A stretch of 11,486 bases of DNA from Chloroflexota bacterium. Its GTDB lineage: Bacteria; Chloroflexota; Ktedonobacteria; Ktedonobacterales; Ktedonobacteraceae. The stretch's first letter is position 1, and each line of letters opens with the position of its first letter. Location of the stretch: the NCBI GenBank assembly GCA_005881295.1, contig VBHS01000345.1, positions 1-11,486 on the forward strand. Reading direction: 5' to 3'. Shown here in pieces: positions 1-6,279 of this stretch. Below the pieces are notes generated by a model. It saw only the letters and a program-made list of their open reading frames with translations, was not told the DNA's origin and did no database searches. The translations under genes and the position numbers were made by a program.

Positions 1-233
1 TCGTGACAGGGGATGCGGGTGGTACCTGGTCAGCAGTCCGAACTGATCAAGCGTGGGCACTCTCAACAGAGGCTGCGCGAGAGCCTGATGCCAGGGTGAC
101 GATAGACCAGGAAATTGCCTGGCGTTTGTTCACGAAAGGCCTCAGCAAAGATGAAGCCTTACCGCACATCGGACTGGAGGGCAATAGCGTGTTAGCTGAT
201 AAGGTGCTCGATATGGTGTCAATCATCGCCTGA
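1..233 (+). CDS. C-terminal fragment of a DinB/mycothiol-dependent maleylpyruvate isomerase-like protein
   Basis: The frame is open from the left edge (first whole codon at base 3) to a TGA at 231-233, so the gene starts outside the window and about 76 residues are visible. The visible part has the pattern GDAGGTWS near its start, then a variable stretch, then AWRLFTKGLSKDEA and an ending like VLDMVSII. From memory, this resembles the C-terminal domain of the TIGR03083-type maleylpyruvate isomerase/mycothiol-dependent enzymes, common in Actinobacteria and Ktedonobacteria. The metal-binding DinB-like N-terminal domain would lie upstream, so no catalytic residue can be checked. A GTG at base 3 could in principle start a short protein, but there is no room to see a ribosome site and the similarity suggests a longer protein. 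Its substrate is unknown, and it is probably unrelated in function to the genes that follow. Confidence 0.65.
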   Translation, partial: VTGDAGGTWSAVRTDQAWALSTEAAREPDARVTIDQEIAWRLFTKGLSKDEALPHIGLEGNSVLADKVLDMVSIIA

Positions 234-351
234 GAACCTTCCTCTCAAACGCCCACCGTTCACATCTCCCAGAGCCCAGCTATTGGGCACCGTAGCTGGC
301 TGGCCTCCCTTTTGATCTCTGTGTACGAAAGTGTCACGCCAACCATCAAAG

Positions 352-380
352 TTGCGTGTCAAGAGTGATATGGTACGCAA
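352..380. repeat. Inverted repeat upstream of the YihY-like gene
   Basis: Perfect 6-base arms TTGCGT (352-357) and ACGCAA (375-380) are separated by 17 bases, in the 232-base gap between the first two genes. This could be a protein-binding site or chance. No convincing -35/-10 pair was found around it. The rest of the gap (234-465) shows only a small hairpin GCCCA/TGGGC at 274-288, without a T-tract. Confidence 0.2.
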
Positions 381-465
381 TACAAACAAAAGCAGGAGAT
401 CTTGTTCCTCCGCCTGGCAAATACGGATATTTACTGAGCATAAAGCCTCCTTTTAAGGAATAGCT

Positions 466-1494
466 ATGGTAACCAAATCACAAGAGAAGCACACACACAC
501 AAAGCAGAATAATCATAGACCAGTTATACCAGCCATCAAAAAGGGCATTAAAACCTTAGGGATGTTCTGGATCAAATTCAATAATGACTGGTCGTGGAAC
601 AATGCAGCAGGGCTGGCCTATAATTTAATGCTTTCTATGTTCCCCCTCGTCATTGCTCTGTTGGCCATCCTCGGGTTCTTTCTGGGTCAACTTGATCCAG
701 TTGCATATAACCACGTAATTAACCAGATCGAACAGATCTTTCCGGTCGCAACGTCGTCAGAAAGCATCATTAAGTCTGCTCTTGAGCGTCTCGCTAAAAA
801 TTCTGGGATCCTGGCCATTTTTGCCCTCGTTTTGGCGATCTTTAATGGCTCACGCCTCTTCCTATTCATTGAAGGGAGCCTTGATATCATTTATCACGTG
901 CGCCCGCGGGGAATTATAGCTCAAAATGTTGTGGCCATCGTCATGCTGTTGCTGTTCATCGTACTCATCCCGCTTGCAATATTTGCCTCGGCCGTTCCTG
1001 CCTTTATCGTCTCTTTTCTACCACAGGATCCCTTGAGCCAGGTCCCTGTCAAAGGGATCCTCTTGGGTATCAGCGGTATTGTAGGTGGGTTAATCGCGGG
1101 GTATATTTTGTTTCAGGCCATCTATATGATCGTTCCAAATCAAAAAATCAGTTTCCGGCACAGCTGGCCCGGGGCAGTAGTAGCAGCAGTACTCCTCGAA
1201 TTATATCTTGCGCTCTTTCCATTGTATGTGACGTTCTTCCTGGGAAGTTTCGCTGGAGCTCTGGATCTTCTTATTCTCCTGATCTTCTTTTACTATTTTG
1301 CCATGATTCTGTTTTTAGGCGCTGAAGTCAATGCTTTCTTTGCGGGCGTGCGGAATACCCCTTATGATCTGGCTACATTAGTCCATCTTGTAACAAGCCA
1401 TCTTCCAACCAGCGAAAAGGATGTAAAGGAACAGGCGTCAGCCACTCATAAGAACGAAGTGCCGAAAGAGATACGTCCGAAGACTGAACTATGA
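466..1494 (+). CDS. YihY/virulence factor BrkB family membrane protein
   Basis: This is a 342-residue polytopic inner-membrane protein. Hydrophobic segments lie at about residues 48-73, 112-137, 153-184, 197-225, 236-262 and 266-292, flanked by a charged, His-rich N-terminus and a hydrophilic charged C-terminal tail. Family-like signatures are WNNAAGLAYNLMLSMFPL in the first segment, SRLFLFIEGSLDIIY after the second, WPGAVVAAVLLELYLALFPLY in the fifth and LGAEVNAFFAG at the end of the last. The family (formerly misnamed RNase BN) has no settled function; some members have been discussed as transporters or envelope factors. An AAGGA ribosome site (455-459) lies 6 bases before the ATG, which supports this start. 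It is followed by a 230-base gap with its own promoter for nusA, so it is probably a separate transcription unit. Confident on family, not on role. Confidence 0.9.
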   Translation: MVTKSQEKHTHTKQNNHRPVIPAIKKGIKTLGMFWIKFNNDWSWNNAAGLAYNLMLSMFPLVIALLAILGFFLGQLDPVAYNHVINQIEQIFPVATSSESIIKSALERLAKNSGILAIFALVLAIFNGSRLFLFIEGSLDIIYHVRPRGIIAQNVVAIVMLLLFIVLIPLAIFASAVPAFIVSFLPQDPLSQVPVKGILLGISGIVGGLIAGYILFQAIYMIVPNQKISFRHSWPGAVVAAVLLELYLALFPLYVTFFLGSFAGALDLLILLIFFYYFAMILFLGAEVNAFFAGVRNTPYDLATLVHLVTSHLPTSEKDVKEQASATHKNEVPKEIRPKTEL

Positions 1495-1500
1495 AAAACC

Positions 1501-1521
1501 GGTATCACATCCCATGATACT
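1501..1521 (+). other. Small hairpin after the YihY-like gene
   Basis: GTATCA (1502-1507) pairs with TGATAC (1515-1520) over a 7-base loop, and a G·T pair extends it at the base. It starts six bases after the stop codon at 1492-1494. No T-tract follows, so it is not a standard intrinsic terminator. It may protect the 3' end or assist termination. Confidence 0.35.
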
Positions 1522-1562
1522 GCTTGAGAAGGCAAACTGCACCATACCTCAACTGTCAGCCA

Positions 1563-1606
1563 TTGCCCCTAGGCAAATGGACATCTACGTGATATAATTA
1601 GGACAG
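1563..1606 (+). promoter_or_regulatory. Extended -10 promoter of the nusA operon with an overlapping palindrome
   Basis: A perfect TATAAT at 1593-1598 is preceded by TG at 1590-1591, giving the extended -10 form TGATATAAT. No good -35 box sits 16-18 bases upstream, which is usual for extended -10 promoters. The start of transcription would be near 1604-1606, about 125 bases before nusA. The -35 area is instead occupied by the palindrome TTGCCCCTAGGCAA (1563-1576), with 5-base arms around CCTA. A protein bound there would overlap RNA polymerase, so it is a candidate operator. The promoter is well supported by sequence; the operator idea is inference. Confidence 0.6.
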
Positions 1607-1624
1607 AATTGAGGAAACCTTTTG

Positions 1625-1653
1625 AGAAAAGTGGGCATCCAGTCCACTTTTCT
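1625..1653 (+). promoter_or_regulatory. Leader hairpin upstream of nusA, possible attenuator
   Basis: AGAAAAGTGG (1625-1634) and CCACTTTTCT (1644-1653) pair perfectly over 10 bases. A G·U and a C-G pair can extend the stem inward to 12, leaving a 5-base loop. The stem lies about 20 bases after the predicted transcription start, inside the 5' leader. The stem itself ends in CTTTTCT, and a six-T tract follows at 1668-1673 after about 14 bases. Attenuator-type leaders upstream of rimP-nusA-infB have been predicted in other bacteria; this one is similar in position, but homology is not claimed. Confidence 0.5.
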
Positions 1654-1731
1654 GCTTGCCAGGGACTTTTTTCTTTGCACTCGAAAAAATGATGAAAATG
1701 TCTACCTAGCGCCAGCGGGAGGAATATGGCT

Positions 1732-2985
1732 ATGAGAAGCGAATTTCAGGCGGCAATTGCACAATTAATTGCCGAAAAAGGACTACCCCGCGAAGTGGTA
1801 ATGGAGACGGTTGCCACCTCCCTACTCGCGGCTTACCGTAAAAGTTTTGGTGGCGGAGAGAATATCCGCATCGAGGTAGACAAAAATGGCGAGGTGCACG
1901 TCTGGGCCATGAAGCGCGTCGTTGCCCAGGTTAGCGATCGCAACGAGGAAATCTCGTTGGCAGAGGCGCAGCTTCTCGTCCCAAGAGCCGCTCTTGGTCA
2001 GTCTATCGACGTTGATTCATCATCCATTTTCAATCGCATCCCAACGCAGACAGCCAAACAGGTCATCTTGCAGCGTATTCGCGAAGCAGAACACGAACAC
2101 CTCTATGACCAGATCAAAAACTGGATGGGCGAAATTCGCCTCGGCACGCTCACGCGCAAGGACCCTGTCCGCGGTTGGCTCCTTGACTTCGACCTGGACA
2201 AAGCGGATAAAATCGAAGGCGTCATGCCCATAAGCGAAGAAGTACCTACTGAACGCTATCGTAACGGTCAGCGCATTCGCGTCTACGTCTACGATGTGCG
2301 TCGCAGCCAGGGCCGCATGTTGCAGATCATGGTCTCACGTACCCATCGCGACCTCGTACGCCGCCTCTTTGAATCCGAAGTGCCCGAAATTTATGAAGGG
2401 ACTGTCGAGATCAAAGCCATCGCGCGTGAACCCGGTAGCCGTTCTAAAGTGGCCGTCGTCGCGCGCCAGGAAGGACTGGACCCCATCGGTTCATGTGTCG
2501 GCGTGCGCGGCTCGCGTATCAATAACATCGTACGAGAACTCAACGACGAGAAAATAGACATCATCCAGTGGAGCGCTGACCCTGCCTCCTTCGTGGCCAA
2601 CTCGCTTAGCCCGGTAAAACCGCTCAAGGTAGAGCTGCGCGAATCTGACCATACCGCAGTCGTCACCGTTCCCGAGCGGCAACTCTCGCTCGCCATCGGC
2701 AAAGATGGTCAAAACGCCCGCCTTGCCGCCAAACTTAGTAGCTGGCGTGTCGATGTTGTCAAACCCGCCGAAGGCGAAGTCTTCGAAGATCGTCCAGATC
2801 AATTCCAGGAGCCAGTCGCCTCCCAATCTTCACGGCGTGATCGTGGAGACCGCTCTCAAGGCCGCCACGATCGCTATGACCGTGGAGGAGAGGGCGGTGG
2901 TGGAAGCAGGCGCTCAGGGCACCAGCGTGATCGCGGCAGTCATCGACACAATTCATCATATGGTTATGACACGGATAGGGAGTAG
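1732..2985 (+). CDS. nusA: Transcription termination/antitermination factor NusA
   Basis: NusA binds RNA polymerase near the RNA exit channel and modulates pausing, termination and antitermination. The 417-residue product has the family order: an N-terminal polymerase-binding domain (residues 1-125, opening MRSEFQAAIAQL), an S1 domain (about 130-200), KH1 with GVRG (about 257-260) and KH2 with GKDG (323-326). The last 70 residues are an unusual low-complexity tail rich in Arg, Asp, Gly and His (SRRDRGDRSQGRHDRYDRGG and similar), replacing the acidic repeats of some NusA proteins; it is probably disordered and RNA-binding. Two in-frame ATGs exist. GGGAGG (1717-1722) is only 3 bases from the ATG at 1726 but 9 bases from 1732, so 1732 is preferred. 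ylxR begins 4 bases after the stop. rimP, the usual upstream partner, is missing here. Confidence 0.95.
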   Translation: MRSEFQAAIAQLIAEKGLPREVVMETVATSLLAAYRKSFGGGENIRIEVDKNGEVHVWAMKRVVAQVSDRNEEISLAEAQLLVPRAALGQSIDVDSSSIFNRIPTQTAKQVILQRIREAEHEHLYDQIKNWMGEIRLGTLTRKDPVRGWLLDFDLDKADKIEGVMPISEEVPTERYRNGQRIRVYVYDVRRSQGRMLQIMVSRTHRDLVRRLFESEVPEIYEGTVEIKAIAREPGSRSKVAVVARQEGLDPIGSCVGVRGSRINNIVRELNDEKIDIIQWSADPASFVANSLSPVKPLKVELRESDHTAVVTVPERQLSLAIGKDGQNARLAAKLSSWRVDVVKPAEGEVFEDRPDQFQEPVASQSSRRDRGDRSQGRHDRYDRGGEGGGGSRRSGHQRDRGSHRHNSSYGYDTDRE

Positions 2986-2989
2986 CAAG

Positions 2990-3307
2990 ATGGCAAATAC
3001 AGGGAAAAAACAGCCGAAGCGGCCAAAACATGTTCCATTACGCACCTGCATTGCCTGCCGGGAATCCAAACCCAAGCGTGAATTGCTACGCGTCGTGCGC
3101 ACACCCGATGGCCATGTCGTCATTGATCCGACGAGCAAAAAGCCTGGGCGAGGAGCCTATCTCTGTGCCCGGCTCTCTTGTTGGGAAACCGCCATCAAGA
3201 AAAAGCGCCTGGAGCAAGAATTTGAGCTGACCTTGTCGGACGAAGATCGCGCCGGACTCGACGCCTTCATCGCTACACTGCCCAAGGAAACATCAGTTGT
3301 TAAATGA
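2990..3307 (+). CDS. ylxR: YlxR (DUF448) RNA-binding protein, RNase P modulator family
   Basis: This is a 105-residue basic protein with the DUF448/YlxR signature RTCIACR (18-24), followed by a KRELLRVVRTPDG strand region and the GRGAYLC motif (53-59), then a Lys/Arg-rich helix. In Bacillus subtilis YlxR (RnpM) binds RNA and modulates RNase P; the same role here is inferred from the family. The ATG at 2990 sits 7 bases after an AGGGAG ribosome site (2977-2982) that overlaps the end of nusA, so the two genes are almost certainly co-transcribed and translationally coupled. The same frame stays open upstream through the nusA tail, but the family start and ribosome site fix the start at 2990. The L7Ae-like ylxQ gene that often follows is absent. 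Confidence 0.93.
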   Translation: MANTGKKQPKRPKHVPLRTCIACRESKPKRELLRVVRTPDGHVVIDPTSKKPGRGAYLCARLSCWETAIKKKRLEQEFELTLSDEDRAGLDAFIATLPKETSVVK

Positions 3308-3309
3308 TG

Positions 3310-3338
3310 TTGCAAGAACGTCTATAGTAAGCTATACT
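3310..3338 (+). promoter_or_regulatory. Sigma-70-type promoter for infB and downstream genes
   Basis: A -35 box TTGCAA (3310-3315, 4 of 6 consensus bases) and a -10 box TATACT (3333-3338, 5 of 6) are separated by exactly 17 bases. The pair starts three bases after the ylxR stop. Transcription would begin near 3345, leaving a leader of about 387 bases before infB. This suggests infB and later genes can be expressed apart from nusA-ylxR. Confidence 0.55.
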
Positions 3339-3360
3339 GTGATATCATCATATATCATCC

Positions 3361-3394
3361 CTCGCCCTCAAATTGAGGGTGAGAAATCACTCAA
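3361..3394 (+). promoter_or_regulatory. Two mutually exclusive hairpins in the infB leader
   Basis: Form A pairs CTCGCCCTC (3361-3369) with GAGGGTGAG (3375-3383), nine pairs including one G·U, with a short AT-rich loop. Form B pairs TTGA and GTGA (3373-3376, 3379-3382) with TCAC and TCAA (3387-3394) around a GAAA tetraloop, with a two-G bulge. Both forms use bases 3375-3382, so only one can exist at a time. Confidence 0.35.
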
Positions 3395-3532
3395 TATTGG
3401 CATCCAGCCCAAAGGTTGGACCAGCAGTTGAAATAAGTAACGAACTAAGTAAAAACGATGCGTCATTTTATCTCGACTCTTGATAGAGACACAGCCCCTC
3501 GTCAACAGGGCCGTTGTGCTAAGCGAATGTTT

Positions 3533-3583
3533 GCGGAGCGATAGCTATGACAAATTAACCATAGCAACCGCGCCTGAAGGCGC
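3533..3583 (+). promoter_or_regulatory. Paired hairpins in the middle of the infB leader
   Basis: GCTATG (3544-3549) and CATAGC (3560-3565) pair perfectly over a 10-base AT-rich loop, and GCGG (3533-3536) with CCGC (3568-3571) can close the base across an internal loop. Directly after, GCGCC (3570-3574) pairs with GGCGC (3579-3583) over TGAA. The two outer stems share bases 3570-3571. An A7 run follows at 3587-3593. Confidence 0.35.
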
Positions 3584-3613
3584 AGACAAAAAAATTGCCT
3601 GGCACTGCAATAA

Positions 3614-3666
3614 CGGGGGACTGTCTCCTTTTCCCGATTAAGTGGAGAAGGCGGCAGTACTTTTTT
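3614..3666 (+). terminator. Attenuator-like terminator/antiterminator pair before infB
   Basis: Terminator form: ACTGTCTCC (3620-3628) pairs with GGAGA (3644-3648) and CAGT (3655-3658), with a 6-base bulge on the 3' side, followed after two bases by six Ts (3661-3666). Competing form: CGGGGGA (3614-3620) pairs with TCC (3626-3628) and CCCG (3633-3636). Both need 3626-3628, so they exclude each other. The large bulge weakens the terminator, so partial rather than full termination would be expected. Confidence 0.3.
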
Positions 3667-3714
3667 GTCGCTGTGAAGAGAGATTTCCGACGCCATTTAA
3701 GGCGCATCATCGAT

Positions 3715-3729
3715 AGAAGGGAGTCTTCT
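3715..3729 (+). promoter_or_regulatory. infB ribosome binding site inside a small hairpin
   Basis: AAGGGAG (3717-3723) lies 8 bases before the ATG at 3732 and decides that start. AGAAG (3715-3719) can pair with CTTCT (3725-3729), leaving GGAGT in the loop, so part of the ribosome site is paired and the rest is presented in the loop. The stem is short and would be of marginal stability. Confidence 0.4.
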
Positions 3730-3731
3730 TC

Positions 3732-6210
3732 ATGAGAAATACATCTGAGTCTCCAGATGCAAACGAGCAGGTGCAGGCAAAACCAGCTACCACCAAAAGC
3801 CGTGCTGGTACCCGCTCAAAAACAGAAAGTGCTTTACTAAGCACCCCGGAAAAACCGGAAAGCCCGGAACAGGATACAAAGCCTGCCACGCGGCGGCGTA
3901 CGACATCCGCCACTACAACTAAAGGGGCAGCAGAACCTGCGGCTCAACATGCCACAGATACCGCCGCCACGCCGTCTGATACTACAACACGTCCATCACG
4001 TCCAGCAAACGCCAATCCAGCGTGGTAATGCCGCAGGAACCCCTACGCAGCGCCCTGCACAGGCTGGTGCTCCCGGTCAGCGCTCGACGCAGTCTGGCGC
4101 TTCCACGTACCGGCCCGCTGGACCAGGTGCCCCTGCACAAAGGCCGCCCGCTGGAACACCTCCCCGCTCTAACACCGTTGGTGGCGCGCCAGCGCAGCAA
4201 GCGACCCATTATCCCAATACGCAGGCTCGACCCGTCAACAGGCAAGGAGGGACGCAGACCGCACCCAATCGTCCTGGAGTTGCTATTCGTCCCGGAGCGC
4301 CACGCCCCGGAGCACCGCGCCCGGCTGCACCAGGACATCCTGCGTCGGCAAGGCCAGGAGCTCGACCCGCTACTCCGGCTCAGCGCTCTCAGGAGCGACG
4401 AGCAGCCGCTGTGAAAGAAAAGGTCACAGGGCCGGTATCGATTCCGCCGCAGATTGTGGTAAAAGACCTGGCGGAGCTGCTGCACACAACGCCGAACGAA
4501 ATTATTCGCGGCCTCATCAAACATAGCATTTTTGCCAACATCAACCAGATTGTTGAATACGAAAAGGCTGCCCTTGTCGCCGAGGAACTCGGCTTCGAAC
4601 CAAGCCTGAGCACGATCACGACGGCTCCTGCCGTTCAGAGCGATAGAGGGTTATCGGCCAACGAGGCCATGATGGCTACTCGCAACGATGACGACATGGT
4701 CGTTATACCTCCAGTTGTCACTATCATGGGCCACGTTGACCACGGGAAAACATCGCTACTCGACATGATTCGCAAAACCAAGGTCGCGGCTGGTGAAGCA
4801 GGTGGCATTACACAGTATATCGGTGCCTACCAGGTCGAAGTAAACGGGAAGAAAATCACCTTCCTTGATACTCCAGGTCACGAGGCATTTACCGCTATGC
4901 GCGCGCGCGGTGCTCAGGTAACGCACATTGCGGTCATTGTTGTCGCCGCCGATGATGGCGTTATGCCTCAAACGCGCGAAGCCATCGATCACGCCAGGGC
5001 CGCCAAAGTACCGATCATCATCGCCTTGAACAAGATCGACAAGGCCAATGCTAACCCCGATCTTGTCAAACAGCAGCTCGCTGAAATAGGTGTGGTGATT
5101 GAAGAGTACGGTGGCGATGTCGTCTGCGTACCCGTCTCGGCACGCAGAGGCACCGGCATCGATGACTTGCTGGAAATGATTTTGCTGGTGGCCGAGGTAC
5201 AGGACATCAAAGCCAACCCGAATCGCCCGGCAACCGGTGTCATTATCGAAGCAAAATTAGAGAAAAACACAGGCCCTACCGCGACCGTACTCATCCAGCA
5301 GGGCACGCTCAAAATGGGCGATAATATCGTCGTCGGCCCCATGTCTGCCAAAGTGCGCGCTATGTTTAACGACCGCGGCAAACGCATTCAGAAGGCGGCG
5401 CCCAGCACGCCGGTCAGTATACTTGGTCTGCCCGAAGTGCCTAACGCCGGTGATCGCCTCGAGGTCGTAGCCAGCGAGCGCGCCGCCAAAATACAGGCGA
5501 CAAAGGTGGCGGAACAGCGGCGCTCCGATAGTATGCCGCTTGGTCAGGTCAGCCTTGACACCCTCTACATGCAGATGCAGGAAGGCAAGGTCAAAGAACT
5601 GGCTGTCGTCCTCAAATGTGACGTTCAGGGAACAGCTGAGGCCATCAAAAATGCACTGACAAAAGTTGGCGAGGAGAATATCAAGGTACGCCTTATTCAC
5701 GAAGGCATCGGGAACATCAACGAAACCGACGTTCACCTCGCTTCCGCCTCTGGAGCCATCATCATCGGCTTTAACGTCAAGGCCGATGGGGCTGCTCTGC
5801 GCCTGGCGCAAAAAGAAGGCGTCGATATCCGCTACTACGATGTCATCTATAAGCTCATCGACGATATTCAGGCCGCTCTCACCGGTATGTTGGAGCCGAC
5901 GTACCGCGAGGTCATTGAAGGGCACGCCGAAGTAATGCAGATCTTCAAGGCTGGGAAGAACACAGTGATCGCTGGCTGTCGTATCACAGACGGCAAAATC
6001 ACCCGCTCTTCACAGGCACGCATCCTGCGTAGAAATGCCACCGGCATAGTCTACGATGGCAAGATCGCATCGCTGCGCCGGGGCAAAGACGATGTGCGCG
6101 AAGTTGCCACCGGCTACGAGTGTGGCATTGTCCTCGATGATTTCACCGATTTTGAGATCGGGGATATCATCGAAGCATATGCGAAAGAGCGTGTGAAAAC
6201 AGGGGCATAA
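3732..6210 (+). CDS. infB: Translation initiation factor IF-2, frameshifted in the N-terminal region as given
   Basis: IF2 is the GTPase that places initiator tRNA on the 30S subunit and promotes 50S joining. The reading starts at 3732 behind a good ribosome site, runs 98 codons and stops at TAA 4026-4028. The rest of the protein continues in the next frame (open from 3949) to 6210. Joined by removing one base near 4017, it gives about 825 residues. The order is a long Ala/Pro/Gly/Thr/Arg-rich disordered N-terminus (1 to about 234), an IF2_N domain (about 235-292), then the GTPase with G1 GHVDHGKT (333-340), G3 DTPGHE (379-384), G4 NKID (433-436) and G5 SARRG (from 469), and the C-terminal domains, all intact. 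Without correction, internal starts could still make a shorter IF2: ATG 3949 has no ribosome site; GTG 4411 has AGGAG 15 bases upstream and would give about 599 residues. Confidence 0.93.
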
Positions 6211-6219
6211 GTTACATCG

Positions 6220-6260
6220 ATGAGGGAGCACAGAGGCCGGAGGCCCCTGTGCTCTCTCAT
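6220..6260 (+). other. Strong intercistronic hairpin between infB and rbfA
   Basis: Bases 6220-6238 fold back on 6242-6260 over a GGA loop: 18 of 19 positions pair, with one G·U and one A·C mismatch. It starts 10 bases after the infB stop and ends 19 bases before rbfA. The following bases are ACGTTAAAGGG, with no T-tract, so it is not a standard terminator. It may be an RNase III-type processing or mRNA-stability element that sets the ratio of IF2 to RbfA; that role is inference. Confidence 0.6.
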
Positions 6261-6279
6261 ACGTTAAAGGGAAATATCC

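Larger units (their letters stand above)
3345..3731 (+). promoter_or_regulatory. Long structured 5' leader of infB (unidentified)
   Basis: No protein-coding gene is credible in this 424-base gap. Predicted elements, in order: alternative hairpins at 3361-3394; CCAGCC/GGTTGG over CAAA near 3404-3420; GCTATG/CATAGC (3544-3549 with 3560-3565), whose outer GCGG and CCGC can also pair; GCGCC-TGAA-GGCGC (3570-3583); an attenuator-like region with a T-tract (3614-3666); CGCC/GGCG near 3691-3704; and a small hairpin around the ribosome site (3715-3729). I recognise no motif of T-box, FMN, TPP, cobalamin, SAM, glycine or c-di-GMP riboswitches, nor tRNA, tmRNA or SRP RNA. Such density in an unusually long gap inside a compact operon suggests a cis-acting leader, but hairpins also occur by chance and comparative evidence is lacking. 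Confidence 0.4.

Noticed and set aside
274..288. GCCCA/TGGGC hairpin as a terminator for the first gene
   Set aside because: Only 5 base pairs and no T-tract.
3458..3544. 28-codon reading frame (MRHFISTLDR...) inside the infB leader
   Set aside because: No ribosome site, no recognisable composition for a leader peptide, and short enough to be chance.
3345..3731. Known riboswitch, T-box, tRNA or SRP RNA in the infB leader
   Set aside because: No T-box core, RFN, THI, S-box, GEMM or tRNA cloverleaf pattern could be found by eye; left as unidentified.
4010..4030. Programmed frameshift in infB of the prfB type
   Set aside because: The stop context is TGG TAA, without a CTT-type slippery codon or a Shine-Dalgarno-like spur just upstream; an indel is simpler.
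3982..4524. 180-residue reading frame on the minus strand within infB
   Set aside because: It is antisense to the Pro/Ala/Gly-rich IF2 N-terminus; its Arg/Ser/Cys-rich product is the expected shadow of that composition.
5257..5925. 222-residue minus-strand reading frame within infB
   Set aside because: Lies fully opposite conserved IF2 C-terminal domains, with no ribosome site or recognisable family.
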